Shown in pieces: positions 34,259 through 42,772 of a stretch of 57,095 bases of DNA; within the stretch, counting starts at the first letter, position 1, and the number at the start of each line of letters is the position of its first letter. The stretch is from Candidatus Terasakiella magnetica (GTDB taxonomy: Bacteria > Pseudomonadota > Alphaproteobacteria > Rhodospirillales > Terasakiellaceae). Under the pieces are notes generated by a model. That model made no database searches, was not told the origin of the DNA, and worked only from the letters and a program-made list of their open reading frames with translations. Made by a program: the position numbers and the translations under genes. The stretch covers positions 1 through 57,095 of the forward strand of contig NZ_FLYE01000044.1 in assembly GCF_900093605.1 (NCBI RefSeq), given 5' to 3'.

Positions 34259-35455
34259 ATGTCGCAAAAAGAGAACGACAACGCCACTGAGCCCAAACCC
34301 ACTTCCTCGGTGCTTTATGACCCGCGTGTGCGTGCGGTTGTTTTTCAGGCGCTTCTTTTTAGTGTTCTGATCTGGTTAGGCTGGACAATTTTCCAGAATA
34401 CCCTGCAGAATATGGAAAGCCGTGGAATTACAACGGGCTTTGATTTTCTAACTAATCCTGCCGGCTTCGAAATTTTAATGAGCTTGGTCGAATATGATGC
34501 CTCCCACACCTATGGGAAGACCTTCATTGTCGGCCTGTTAAATACAGTTCTGGTCTCACTACTCGGGATTTTTGTGGCAACCATTTTGGGCTTTGTGATG
34601 GGTGTTGCCCGTCTGTCCAAAAACTGGTTGATTGCAAAGATTGCCACTGTCTATGTGGAGACCCTTCGCAATATTCCTTTGCTGTTGCAGATTTTCTTCT
34701 GGTATTTCGCTGTTCTTCAACCCCTGCCAAGCCCGCGCCAAAGTATAAGCGCAGGTGAGGCTTTTTTCCTGAATAACCGTGGTTTTTATTTCCCTGAACC
34801 CATTGCCGGAGAGGGCTTTGGTGCTGTTTGGGTCGCTTTGATCATTGGTATTGTTGGTGCCATCGGTGTGAGCCGTTGGGCAAGTAAACGTCAGGAAGAA
34901 ACAGGCCAGCCCTTCCCCGCCTTTATGACAGGTTTGGGCTTGATTATCGGTTTGCCGCTTTTGGCTTTTGTGGTTATGGGCGCGCCTTTAACATGGGGAA
35001 TACCTGAACAGACCCGCTTTAATTTAAAAGGCGGTGTGCAAGTTATTCCTGAACTGATCGCACTGTTGCTGGCTTTATCAACTTATACAGCGGCCTTTAT
35101 TGCCGAGATTGTACGCGCTGGTATTCTGGCGGTACCTCATGGGCAAACAGAAGCGGCTGAATCTTTGGGGGTCAAGCGTAGTGTGACATTGCGCAAGATT
35201 ATTATTCCCCAAGCCATGCGTGTGGTGATCCCGCCTTTGACCAGCCAATATCTCAATCTTGCCAAGAACTCTTCTTTGGCAACGGCAATTGGTTATCCAG
35301 ATATCGTGAGTGTCTTTATGGGCACGACCTTGAACCAGACCGGTCAAGCCGTTGAAATTGTGGCCATGACCATGGCGGTCTACCTAACCATCAGCCTGGT
35401 CCTATCAGTAATGATGAACTGGTATAATAAAGCCATGTCGTTGAAGGAGCGTTGA
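34259..35455 (+). CDS. aapQ: General L-amino acid ABC transporter permease AapQ
   Basis: 398-residue inner-membrane permease of the polar amino acid (HisMQ) family, at the AapQ length. Several membrane segments are visible (for example about 26-44, 92-112, 180-205, 220-240, and more near the C-terminus). The EAA loop that docks the ATPase reads AAESLGVKRSVTLRKIIIPQA. I chose the ATG at 34259, 8 bases after GGAG, over the in-frame GTG 6 bases earlier. It pairs with AapM, starting 1 base after its stop. Confidence 0.96.
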   Translation: MSQKENDNATEPKPTSSVLYDPRVRAVVFQALLFSVLIWLGWTIFQNTLQNMESRGITTGFDFLTNPAGFEILMSLVEYDASHTYGKTFIVGLLNTVLVSLLGIFVATILGFVMGVARLSKNWLIAKIATVYVETLRNIPLLLQIFFWYFAVLQPLPSPRQSISAGEAFFLNNRGFYFPEPIAGEGFGAVWVALIIGIVGAIGVSRWASKRQEETGQPFPAFMTGLGLIIGLPLLAFVVMGAPLTWGIPEQTRFNLKGGVQVIPELIALLLALSTYTAAFIAEIVRAGILAVPHGQTEAAESLGVKRSVTLRKIIIPQAMRVVIPPLTSQYLNLAKNSSLATAIGYPDIVSVFMGTTLNQTGQAVEIVAMTMAVYLTISLVLSVMMNWYNKAMSLKER

Positions 35456-35456
35456 G

Positions 35457-36560
35457 ATGGGAAAATTTGTTGAAAAAGAAGCGCTCCCACCTCCTGTATC
35501 ATCAACAGGTGCGGTTGCATGGGTGCGACAGAACTTACTATCGACCCCGCTTAATACGGTTATGACCTTATTTGCAGCTTACTTGCTGTGGGAGTTTGTC
35601 CCGCCAATTTTAGACTGGGCATTTTTTAGTGCGAATTTTGCAGGTGACTCACCCCAAGCCTGTAGTGGAGCTGGGGCCTGTTGGGTCTTTATCAAAACGC
35701 GATTAGGCTTCTTCACTTATGGTTTTTATACCGAGGCGGAACGCTGGCGTGTGGATTTAAGCTTCCTGTTATTGGCGCTTATCGTTGTTCCCCAGTTCTT
35801 CTCTCAGGTCTCTGGCGAGGTTAAAAAGTGGCTGGGCATTGCTGGTTTAACGATACTGCCGGTGATCGTTGGTATCTTGTTACTTGGCGGTATGTTTGGC
35901 CTTGAACATGTTGAAACGCATCAATGGGGCGGTTTGATGCTGACGTTGGTTTTATCCTATGTTGGTATTGTTGCAGCCTTGCCGATCGGTGTGGTTCTGG
36001 CTTTGGGACGTCGCTCTGAAATGCCGATGGTTCGTATGGTCTGTGTGGCCTTTATTGAACTGTGGCGTGGTGTGCCGTTAATCTCGGTGCTGTTTATGGC
36101 TTCAGTCATGTTGCCTTTGTTCTTGCCGCAAGGTTGGGATTTTGAAAAGCTCCTGCGCGCACTCATCGGGATTATCATGTTCCAATCAGCCTATATGGCT
36201 GAAGTGATCCGTGGCGGCCTTCAAGCCATACCGAAAGGTCAGTTTGAGGCTGCGGCTTCGCTTGGTCTGGGCTATTGGCGCTCCATGGGGCTGATCATTT
36301 TGCCACAGGCTTTGAAGCTCGTTATTCCGGGCATCGTAAATACATTCATCGCCCTCTTTAAAGATACAACACTTGTGTTGATCATTGGTCTGCTCGACGT
36401 TTTGGCAACCGTGCAATCTTCCATCGTTGACCCTGCATGGGGCGGCGTTGCAACTGAGGGTTATATTTTTGCAGCGTTCTGTTTCTGGGTTTTCTGTTTC
36501 GGCATGTCACGATACAGCCAAGCTTTGGAGCGCAAACTTCACACCGGACACAAACGCTAA
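35457..36560 (+). CDS. aapM: General L-amino acid ABC transporter permease AapM
   Basis: 367-residue second permease. Membrane segments flank a periplasmic-loop region with the cysteine pair ACSGAGACW near residue 69. The EAA loop reads AAASLGLGYWRSMGLIILPQA. AAGGAG precedes the ATG. It forms the membrane heterodimer with AapQ and lies 21 bases before aapP. Confidence 0.96.
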   Translation: MGKFVEKEALPPPVSSTGAVAWVRQNLLSTPLNTVMTLFAAYLLWEFVPPILDWAFFSANFAGDSPQACSGAGACWVFIKTRLGFFTYGFYTEAERWRVDLSFLLLALIVVPQFFSQVSGEVKKWLGIAGLTILPVIVGILLLGGMFGLEHVETHQWGGLMLTLVLSYVGIVAALPIGVVLALGRRSEMPMVRMVCVAFIELWRGVPLISVLFMASVMLPLFLPQGWDFEKLLRALIGIIMFQSAYMAEVIRGGLQAIPKGQFEAAASLGLGYWRSMGLIILPQALKLVIPGIVNTFIALFKDTTLVLIIGLLDVLATVQSSIVDPAWGGVATEGYIFAAFCFWVFCFGMSRYSQALERKLHTGHKR

Positions 36561-36581
36561 GCAAAGAAATTTGAGGATAAT

Positions 36582-37403
36582 ATGACTAAAGATCCTGATG
36601 CTATTACAGATACAGTAACCGAAGCGGAATTGCGCGCCGGTCACAACCTAGACCACGAAGTGGCACCTGAAGACGTGATCCAATTGATCGGAATGAACAA
36701 ATGGTATGGCGATTTTCATGTGCTTCGTGACATTAACCTGAATGTTCATAAGGGCGAGCGCATCGTTATTTGCGGGCCGTCTGGTTCAGGTAAATCAACC
36801 ATGATCCGTTGTATCAACCGCCTTGAAGAACATCAGGCGGGCCAGATTATTGTTGATGGTGTGGAACTCACCAACGATCTTAAAAATATTGATAAGATCC
36901 GCCGTGAGGTTGGCATGTGTTTCCAACACTTCAACCTGTTCCCGCATCTCACCATTTTGGAAAACTGCACGCTTGCGCCCATGTGGGTGCGCAAAGAAAG
37001 CAAGGCGGAAGCTGAAGAGCGCGCCATGCATTATCTTGAGCGTGTAAAAATCCCTGAGCAAGCCCATAAATTCCCCGGTCAGCTTTCTGGTGGTCAGCAA
37101 CAACGTGTTGCCATTGCGCGCTCACTTTGTATGCAGCCCAAAATCATGCTGTTTGATGAACCAACCTCAGCCCTTGATCCTGAAATGATCAAAGAGGTGC
37201 TCGATACCATGGTTCAGTTGGCCGAAGAAGGCATGACCATGTTGTGTGTAACGCACGAGATGGGCTTTGCCAAAACGGTTGCCGATCGGGTGATCTTTAT
37301 GGCGGAGGGTCAGATTGTGGAAGAAAATGAACCTCATGAGTTCTTTAACAACCCACAAGAAGAACGTACCCAAGAGTTCTTGAGCCAAATCATCGGCCAT
37401 TAA
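36582..37403 (+). CDS. aapP: General L-amino acid ABC transporter ATP-binding protein
   Basis: 273-residue ABC ATPase powering the AapQM channel. Walker [10 protein letters not shown] (65-73), Q-loop region [12 protein letters not shown], signature LSGGQ (168-172), Walker B LFDEP (190-194) and the switch His in CVTHEMG. An acidic N-terminal extension of about 30 residues precedes the core, which many AapP proteins lack or have shorter. Last gene of the operon, followed by an intrinsic terminator. Confidence 0.97.
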   Translation: MTKDPDAITDTVTEAELRAGHNLDHEVAPEDVIQLIGMNKWYGDFHVLRDINLNVHKGERIVICGPSGSGKSTMIRCINRLEEHQAGQIIVDGVELTNDLKNIDKIRREVGMCFQHFNLFPHLTILENCTLAPMWVRKESKAEAEERAMHYLERVKIPEQAHKFPGQLSGGQQQRVAIARSLCMQPKIMLFDEPTSALDPEMIKEVLDTMVQLAEEGMTMLCVTHEMGFAKTVADRVIFMAEGQIVEENEPHEFFNNPQEERTQEFLSQIIGH

Positions 37404-37408
37404 GGAGA

Positions 37409-37441
37409 TGTCGCCCCTACTTTTGTGGGGGCGACATTTTT
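37409..37441 (+). terminator. Intrinsic terminator of the aap operon
   Basis: TGTCGCCCC (37409-37417) and GGGGCGACA (37428-37436) form a GC-rich 9-bp stem followed by five T residues. It starts 6 bases past the aapP stop and abuts the 3' end of the convergent rnhB gene. There is no A-run on the other side, so it acts on the plus strand. Confidence 0.92.
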
Positions 37442-38053
37442 CTATTCAATCCCCAATATCTTTTTGATGGGTTTGAAGCTTTTGCGATGATGTGGTGTGG
37501 CGCCAAGCTGTGCCAATCCTTCTTGATGTAGTTTCACCCCATAGCCTGCATTTTTCTCCCAGCCATAGCCGGGGAAGTCTTCTGCCAGTTTTGCCATCTG
37601 TTCATCACGCGTCACTTTGGCGATGATGGAGGCTGCGGCAATAGAGCAGGATAACCCGTCGCCCTTTACCACAGGATGCCCCTTGACCCCCAGTTTGGGC
37701 GGCATTTTATTGCCATCAATTAGAGCGTAATCGGGTTTTTGTGAGAGGCCTTGAACGGCGCGGCGCATGGCAAGGAAAGTGGCTTGTAAGATGTTGAGCT
37801 CGTCAATTTCTTCAACGCTGGCTTCGCCTAAGGCCCAGATGCTTTCCCCTTTGATCTGATCGATCAGGGCTTCGCGTTTTTTGGCAGAAAGTTTCTTTGA
37901 ATCATTGAGGCTTTGGGCAAGGGTTGGGGTGAGGGTTTCCTGATTGAAAATGACAGCCGCTGCTGTGACTGGGCCAGCCCAAGGGCCACGTCCGGCTTCA
38001 TCCACACCGCAGACGATACCGTCTTGCTCGTTTTCCAGTTCAAAATCAGGCAT
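37442..38053 (-). CDS. rnhB: Ribonuclease HII
   Basis: 203-residue RNase HII, which removes RNA from RNA-DNA hybrids and single ribonucleotides. The active site motif DEAGRGPWAGP is at 18-28 (D18 and E19 bind metal). YALIDGNKMP carries the next catalytic Asp, and ASIIAKVTRDEQM matches the family. The size is typical. It is a lone minus-strand gene convergent with aapP. Confidence 0.97.
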   Translation of the reverse strand: MPDFELENEQDGIVCGVDEAGRGPWAGPVTAAAVIFNQETLTPTLAQSLNDSKKLSAKKREALIDQIKGESIWALGEASVEEIDELNILQATFLAMRRAVQGLSQKPDYALIDGNKMPPKLGVKGHPVVKGDGLSCSIAAASIIAKVTRDEQMAKLAEDFPGYGWEKNAGYGVKLHQEGLAQLGATPHHRKSFKPIKKILGIE

Positions 38054-38146
38054 AATAAACTTCCATATGTGTGTTCCTGCGCACAGCCTTTTTATTGTCG
38101 GCTTGTTATGATTAAAGGCAGGTTATGAATTTATTTGAGTGTTGTT

Positions 38147-38818
38147 ATGTTAAGCATAGTCATCCCCACCTACAATAGCGCAATGTCTTTAAAAAAGACA
38201 ATCGCCAGCCTCGTGCCGCCACCTTATGCGCGCGAGATTATTGTTGTGGATGGCGGATCAAGTGATGCGACACTTAAGATCGCACAAGAATTAGCTGACC
38301 GTATTGTGACAGCACCAAAAGGACGCGGGGCCCAGTTAAAGGCAGGCGCAGAGGCTGCATCTGGGGATTGGTTGCTTTTTTTACATAGTGATACCCATTT
38401 GCCCGATCATTGGGGGGCAGAGGTAGCGAGCTTTATTGCCGGACAAAGTTCAGATGTAAGGGCGGGGTATTTTACCTTTGCATTGGATGAGGAGCATGAA
38501 AAAGCCAAAAGATTGGAAAAGATTGTTTCATGGCGTTGTCGTTTGCTCGGACTGCCATATGGAGATCAGGGTTTATTGATTAGTCGAGATCATTATGATC
38601 AGGTTGGTGGTTTTAGTGATATCCCACTGATGGAAGATGTCGATATGGTGCGCCGCATTGGTAAAAAACATTTAAAGCAGCTGTCTGTAAAAGCTGTAAC
38701 CTCAGCCGTAAAATATCAAAAAGAAGGCTACCTGCGTCGCATGATGAGAAATGCCACTTGTTTAACGCTCTATTTCTTGGGACTATCGCCCCAACGTATC
38801 TTGAAGATTTATGAGTAA
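38147..38818 (+). CDS. Family 2 glycosyltransferase, TIGR04283 type
   Basis: 223-residue GT2 enzyme of the TIGR04283 group. MLSIVIPTYNS starts the nucleotide-sugar fold; VVDGGSSDAT carries an acidic pair, and FLHSDTHLP the DxD-like metal site. YGDQGLLISRDHYDQVGGF and LMEDVDMVRR follow. The ATG at 38147 gives a clean GT2 start; a TTG 12 bases earlier is less likely. It is next to a TIGR04282 (DUF2064) gene. Members of these two families are commonly neighbours or fused; their product is not established, though some lie in arsenosugar-type clusters. Confidence 0.88.
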   Translation: MLSIVIPTYNSAMSLKKTIASLVPPPYAREIIVVDGGSSDATLKIAQELADRIVTAPKGRGAQLKAGAEAASGDWLLFLHSDTHLPDHWGAEVASFIAGQSSDVRAGYFTFALDEEHEKAKRLEKIVSWRCRLLGLPYGDQGLLISRDHYDQVGGFSDIPLMEDVDMVRRIGKKHLKQLSVKAVTSAVKYQKEGYLRRMMRNATCLTLYFLGLSPQRILKIYE

Positions 38819-38823
38819 ACCGC

Positions 38824-39417
38824 GTGCGCCAAAAACACCTTGTTATCCTTGCTAAAGAACCCCGCATAGGCCGGGTTAAAACACGTCTGGCCCGTGATGT
38901 GGGGAAGCTTGCGGCTTGGCGGTTTTATCGTGAAATGTTGCACGCATTACCTAAACGTTTGAGCGTGGATAAAAGCTGGCAAGTTTGGCTGTCCATTAGT
39001 CCAGATCACGCGCGCTTTAGAAGCTTTAGCCAAGGGCCTGTGCGATATCTTAAGCAAGGCAGCGGTGATTTGGGTGCACGTATGATAAGGCCTGCACAAC
39101 ACTTGCCAAAAGGGGCGTTTATTGTTGTGGGGGTAGATATACCGGAGATCAAGGCGGATTATATCAAGAAAGCTTTTAAGCTTTTGGGCACAAATGATGC
39201 TGTTTTTGGCCCCGCAGAAGATGGCGGCTTTTGGCTGGTTGGACTAAAACGCCACCCTGTTCTCGCCAATCCCTATGGTAAATCTGTAAGCTGGTCACAA
39301 AGTGATACGTTGCAAGCCTGCCTTGATAACTTGAAAGGCAAGAAAGTTGCTTTTGTTGAGACGCTTTCAGATATCGATTCAGGGGATGATTTACGGCGCT
39401 GGCGTGAAAAAAGATAA
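38824..39417 (+). CDS. TIGR04282 / DUF2064 nucleotidyltransferase-like protein
   Basis: 197-residue protein with a nucleotide-diphospho-sugar transferase fold. The N-terminus LVILAKEPRIGRVKTRLAR (with the KEP...GRVKTRL loop) and GPAEDGGFWLVGL are the hallmarks of this family, related to MobA/CofC. GTG start 5 bases after the glycosyltransferase stop, so the two form an operon. It probably supplies or processes an activated precursor for the transferase (inference). Confidence 0.87.
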   Translation: MRQKHLVILAKEPRIGRVKTRLARDVGKLAAWRFYREMLHALPKRLSVDKSWQVWLSISPDHARFRSFSQGPVRYLKQGSGDLGARMIRPAQHLPKGAFIVVGVDIPEIKADYIKKAFKLLGTNDAVFGPAEDGGFWLVGLKRHPVLANPYGKSVSWSQSDTLQACLDNLKGKKVAFVETLSDIDSGDDLRRWREKR

Positions 39418-39425
39418 GAACCTGT

Positions 39426-39462
39426 AACTTTGGCAGAAGTCTGTAGACTTCCATCTAAAGTT
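39426..39462. repeat. Nested inverted repeats upstream of the NarL-type regulator
   Basis: An inner perfect stem GAAGTC-TGTA-GACTTC (39436-39451) is framed by AACTTT (39426-39431) and AAAGTT (39457-39462). No T-run follows on the plus strand. It may be a transcript-end structure for the glycosyltransferase pair or an operator for the regulator that starts 142 bases on. A second GGAAGTC occurs shortly after. Confidence 0.45.
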
Positions 39463-39603
39463 GGGGAAGTCAGTCTTTGGAATAAAATTTAGCTGAAAAT
39501 ATATGTAAAAACCCATATTAAATAGCTTAGAAACGCTTTGATTGGACCGCGAGGAATGCTAAATATAATCTATCGGCTCAAATAAAAAATTAAAGGTGCT
39601 TTC

Positions 39604-40266
39604 GTGAAAGTTTTACTCGCTGACGACCATTCTATTGTCCGCACAGCTTTAAAATATGTTCTCTCTGAATTGGCACCCGAGCTTAATGTTGTTGAAGCGC
39701 GCAATAATGGCGATATTTTAAAAGCCCTTGATGACAACAGCGAAGGGTTTGATCTGGTCATGCTGGATTTGCGCATGCCGGGTATGGATGGCAACGGGCA
39801 GGCTATTGCCCAAGTGGTAGAACGGGTTGATCCAACACCGGTTTGTGTGTTCACGGTTTCTGAAGACCCCGATGAAATGCGCGCGGTTCTGGCTGCTGGC
39901 GTGCGTGCTTATATCCCTAAAACAACCGATGACGGTCTGATCGCAACGATCTTAAAACTAGTCTTAAGTGGCGGGTCTTATGTCCCACCTGTTTTGGGCG
40001 GGCTTGATACCAGCGTCGCGATGGAAAATCCAAACCAATCGGCATCAAGCTCAATGGCAACCAAAGATATTTTCCCCGATTTGACACGGCGTCAACGCGA
40101 AGTTTTGGCGCTGTTGGCTGAAGGTCTGTCTAATCAGGAAATTGGTGAGCGTCTTGATTTGAACCTAAGTACCGTCAAAAGCCATGTGACAGCTATTTTG
40201 CGTACCCTTGATGTGGAAAATAGAACCCAAGCGGTTTTGAAGTTTCAAAATGCAATTGGCAAGTAA
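39604..40266 (+). CDS. NarL/FixJ-family response regulator
   Basis: 220-residue transcription factor. LLADDHSIV opens the receiver, phospho-acceptor D55 (VMLDLRMPG), Lys in YIPKTTDD. A LuxR-type helix-turn-helix occupies about 155-215 (LTRRQREVLALLAEGLSNQEIGERLDL, described only in part: SNQEIGERL helix). The start is GTG with AAAGGTG upstream. It faces the PilJ/NarX-like kinase gene, whose stop is 3 bases away, so they are a cognate pair. With the nap operon next door, nitrate control is likely. Confidence 0.9.
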   Translation: MKVLLADDHSIVRTALKYVLSELAPELNVVEARNNGDILKALDDNSEGFDLVMLDLRMPGMDGNGQAIAQVVERVDPTPVCVFTVSEDPDEMRAVLAAGVRAYIPKTTDDGLIATILKLVLSGGSYVPPVLGGLDTSVAMENPNQSASSSMATKDIFPDLTRRQREVLALLAEGLSNQEIGERLDLNLSTVKSHVTAILRTLDVENRTQAVLKFQNAIGK

Positions 40267-40269
40267 GCT

Positions 40270-41718
40270 TTAATCTGTTTCTTTTAAGGGCAGAAGAATG
40301 GCAAATTTAGACCCTTTGCCAACCTCAGACTCACAGGAAATTTCCAACTCAAGAAGGTCGGCGAGACGTTTAACGATGGCAAGCCCAAGGCCGATACCTT
40401 CACTTCGGTCACGCTCAGGATCATCGAGCTGGGAAAATTCCGTAAAGATTTTATCCATACCTTCTGCAGGGATGCCGGGTCCGCTATCCCAAACTTCGAT
40501 ACTAATGTGATCATCAACACGGCGACAGCCAAGCAAGATACGCCCCTCTTTGGTATAGCGAATGGCGTTGGACAGGAAGTTGCGCAAAATTCTTTCTAGT
40601 AAAAGCGGGTCAGTATGGAGCTTTAAGCTTGAAGGCACCATGCGCAAGCCCAATCCTTTGGCATGGGCAGAAACACGATATTCGCGGGTGAGCTGGGTTA
40701 GAAGCGGTTGCAGCTCAAAGTGCGATGGATTGGGCTCGATTACGCCTGCCTCAAGCTTGGAAAGCGAAAGGATGGAGTCTAAAAGGGAGCGCATGGAACG
40801 TTGTGCATCATGCATATCGCGCATAATCGCCGCACTTCGATCATCAGGCATGCGACGCTCTAACATGCCGGAAAACATGCCGATGGCTTCAAGGGGTTGT
40901 TTGAGGTCATGACCCGCAGCTGCCAAAAACTTTGATTTGGCTGCATTAGCTTTTACTGCGGCCGTTTTGGCCTCTTCAAGCTGTTGGGTACGTTGGGTCA
41001 CGGTTTCTTCAAGCCCATCGGAGAAGTCTTTAATGCGCATCATCTGTAAAGACACATGGCGCACCATCGGTCTGAAGATGAAAAAGGCTTCAACGGTGAG
41101 GACCAATATGGTCAGGCTCAGAAAAACCGCCTCAAGCCAACGCAGGAAATCAAACGCTTTTTCACCTTCTTCCTGATAAAATTTCACCATGGAATCAAGG
41201 GCTTCAACCAGTTTACCCGGTGCTACCTCCAGAACGAATTTAACGGAAGGGTGCTCCGGTGAAAGCTCGTCTGATGGCATGTCAATAATTTCACGCAACA
41301 CTTCGATATAGCCCCGCATCTGTGCATTAAGCGGGTAGGCCCCTTTAAAATAGCGTTTGCGCGCCTCCGGTGACATATCGATGGACATGTTAATGGCATT
41401 TGCCCGCCCGGTGAGGGCAAGGTGGGCTTGTTGCAGCAAGATTGTGGAATGGCGCAGTTCTTTTCTAAATTTTTGCTGTTTTGAATAACTGTCGGCTGCA
41501 GCCAGTTGGGCAACGAAAAGGGCGGTGCGCTGAGACAGCATACGCTGGCGTCCGGAAATATTTACAACCGAGAGCGTGCTTTTATGTTCCGCAATCAATA
41601 AGCCCACAGTTCCAAAGGCAGATGCCGCCAGAATCGCAATTGCCATAAGCGCAAAAATATAGCGCTTGGTCATCCAGAAACCGGGGTTCTGTTCATCGGG
41701 TTTGAGTAATCTTTCCAT
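40270..41718 (-). CDS. Sensor histidine kinase with PilJ/NarX-like nitrate-type sensor domain
   Basis: 482-residue membrane kinase. TM1 about 20-43, a periplasmic four-helix PilJ-type domain, TM2 about 195-216, coiled coil, HisKA with H270 in GHDLKQPLEAIG, and HATPase with DSGPGIP and GIGLGLAI. The periplasmic start VVNISGRQRMLSQR (51-64) resembles the P-box of NarX/NarQ, which binds nitrate or nitrite between two subunits. Its gene is divergent from napF, 195 bases apart, and convergent with the NarL-type regulator. This is good context for nitrate sensing, though ligand binding is inference. Confidence 0.9.
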   Translation of the reverse strand: MERLLKPDEQNPGFWMTKRYIFALMAIAILAASAFGTVGLLIAEHKSTLSVVNISGRQRMLSQRTALFVAQLAAADSYSKQQKFRKELRHSTILLQQAHLALTGRANAINMSIDMSPEARKRYFKGAYPLNAQMRGYIEVLREIIDMPSDELSPEHPSVKFVLEVAPGKLVEALDSMVKFYQEEGEKAFDFLRWLEAVFLSLTILVLTVEAFFIFRPMVRHVSLQMMRIKDFSDGLEETVTQRTQQLEEAKTAAVKANAAKSKFLAAAGHDLKQPLEAIGMFSGMLERRMPDDRSAAIMRDMHDAQRSMRSLLDSILSLSKLEAGVIEPNPSHFELQPLLTQLTREYRVSAHAKGLGLRMVPSSLKLHTDPLLLERILRNFLSNAIRYTKEGRILLGCRRVDDHISIEVWDSGPGIPAEGMDKIFTEFSQLDDPERDRSEGIGLGLAIVKRLADLLELEISCESEVGKGSKFAILLPLKETD

Positions 41719-41913
41719 ATAAGCTTTATAGGTGAGTCTGATCTTTTTGTGTAGGAAAAATCAAGCGGTATTACCTTTAGGGACTTAGCTTGGAAATTTG
41801 AATTATTCTAATTAAATAGTACTAAAGTATGAGATTTTCTTGCAAAAAGCAGGGTGCTATGGTAGATATTCATCCATCCAAAGTATGATTTTTGGAATGT
41901 GGGAGGGGGTCCC
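41719..41913. other. Divergent promoter region between the sensor kinase and napF
   Basis: 195 bases carrying the nap promoter. The symmetric TAGTACTAAAGTATGAG stretch (TACT-AA-AGTA core) near 41818-41828 could be an operator. I looked for an FNR box (TTGAT-N4-ATCAA) and for paired NarL heptamers and found neither in convincing form. GGGAGGGGG precedes the napF ATG. Confidence 0.45.
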
Positions 41914-42426
41914 ATGAGAAATGAAGTTTCAAGACGAACAATGTTGTTTGGGCATTCCGGTCTGAGCGGTCAAGACGATGTCATTCGTCCACCTTGGTCT
42001 CTCAAACGTGATGCTTTTGCCAAAAAATGCACTGGCTGTGGCGAGTGTGTGACGGCTTGTCCTGAAAATATTCTCAAAATCGATGAGCGTAAGTTGGCCA
42101 AAGTGGATTTCTCGAAAGGGGAATGCACTTTTTGTCGTGATTGCGTCGCATCGTGTCGTGATGGCGCATTGGTGATGCTCGATCCTGAAACCCCTTGGTC
42201 ACTAAGCATTTCTATTGAGGGGAAATGTTTGGCGATGAAGGGGATCGAATGCAGGGCTTGTGATGACCAGTGTGAACCCCGTGCCATCCGTTTTCGTCTC
42301 ACTGCGGGGGCGGTTGCAGTGCCTCAACTAGACCAACATCAATGCACAGGCTGTGGTGCTTGTGTATCAGTATGTCCTAGTGAAGCGATTGTGATTAAAC
42401 CCGAACTTAATGAAGAGGGGGAATGA
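41914..42426 (+). CDS. napF: Ferredoxin-type protein NapF
   Basis: 170-residue cytoplasmic iron-sulfur protein, an accessory of periplasmic nitrate reductase that helps mature NapA. First cluster CTGCGECVTACP (C39, C42, C45, C49), second ECTFCRDCVASC, third near the C-terminus CTGCGACVSVCP; an extra Cys-rich stretch (CRACDDQC) lies between. The ATG at 41914 has GGAGGGGG upstream; the frame's earlier GTG is not needed. First gene of napFDAGHBC. Confidence 0.95.
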   Translation: MRNEVSRRTMLFGHSGLSGQDDVIRPPWSLKRDAFAKKCTGCGECVTACPENILKIDERKLAKVDFSKGECTFCRDCVASCRDGALVMLDPETPWSLSISIEGKCLAMKGIECRACDDQCEPRAIRFRLTAGAVAVPQLDQHQCTGCGACVSVCPSEAIVIKPELNEEGE

Positions 42427-42427
42427 A

Positions 42428-42772
42428 TTGAAAGTTAATAGTCGTTTTCTTGCTGAAGGAAAAGAGCTTGCGACGGTGCCGGGTGCAATGCCCTCACCAG
42501 AGAAGCCCTTTAATGTGTGTGGGCTCATCGCTCATGTGGCCAAAGGCCGCATCGACGAAGTGTGCGCTGCATTAAATGAACTAGAGGGTGTGGATGTCCA
42601 TACCCAAACCGAAGATGGCCGTTTGGTCATTACCATCGAAGATACCGAAGACTGTCTGGCTTCTGAAATGATCACAACAGTGGATCGTACCAGTGGCGTT
42701 ATCAACAGCTCTCTCGTCTATCATCAATTTGAATCTCAAGACTCGCTAGAAATGGAGGAGGTTTCCTCATGA
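42428..42772 (+). CDS. napD: Periplasmic nitrate reductase chaperone NapD
   Basis: About 114 residues. NapD binds the Tat signal of NapA and holds back export until the cofactor is in. The NapD core is [16 protein letters not shown] followed by [23 protein letters not shown] (split by loops) and [11 protein letters not shown]. It has an N-terminal extension of about 25 residues over short NapDs. Start: the TTG at 42428 has GAGGGGG upstream, 1 base after the napF stop; an ATG at 42410 has no ribosome-binding site. Its stop overlaps the napA ATG. Confidence 0.9.
   Translation: MKVNSRFLAEGKELATVPGAMPSPEKPFNVCGLIAHVAKGRIDEVCAALNELEGVDVHTQTEDGRLVITIEDTEDCLASEMITTVDRTSGVINSSLVYHQFESQDSLEMEEVSS

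Noticed and set aside
41719-41913. FNR box or NarL heptamer pair before napF
   Set aside because: Only half-matches were found (for example ATCAA without a correctly spaced TTGAT); not supportable by eye.
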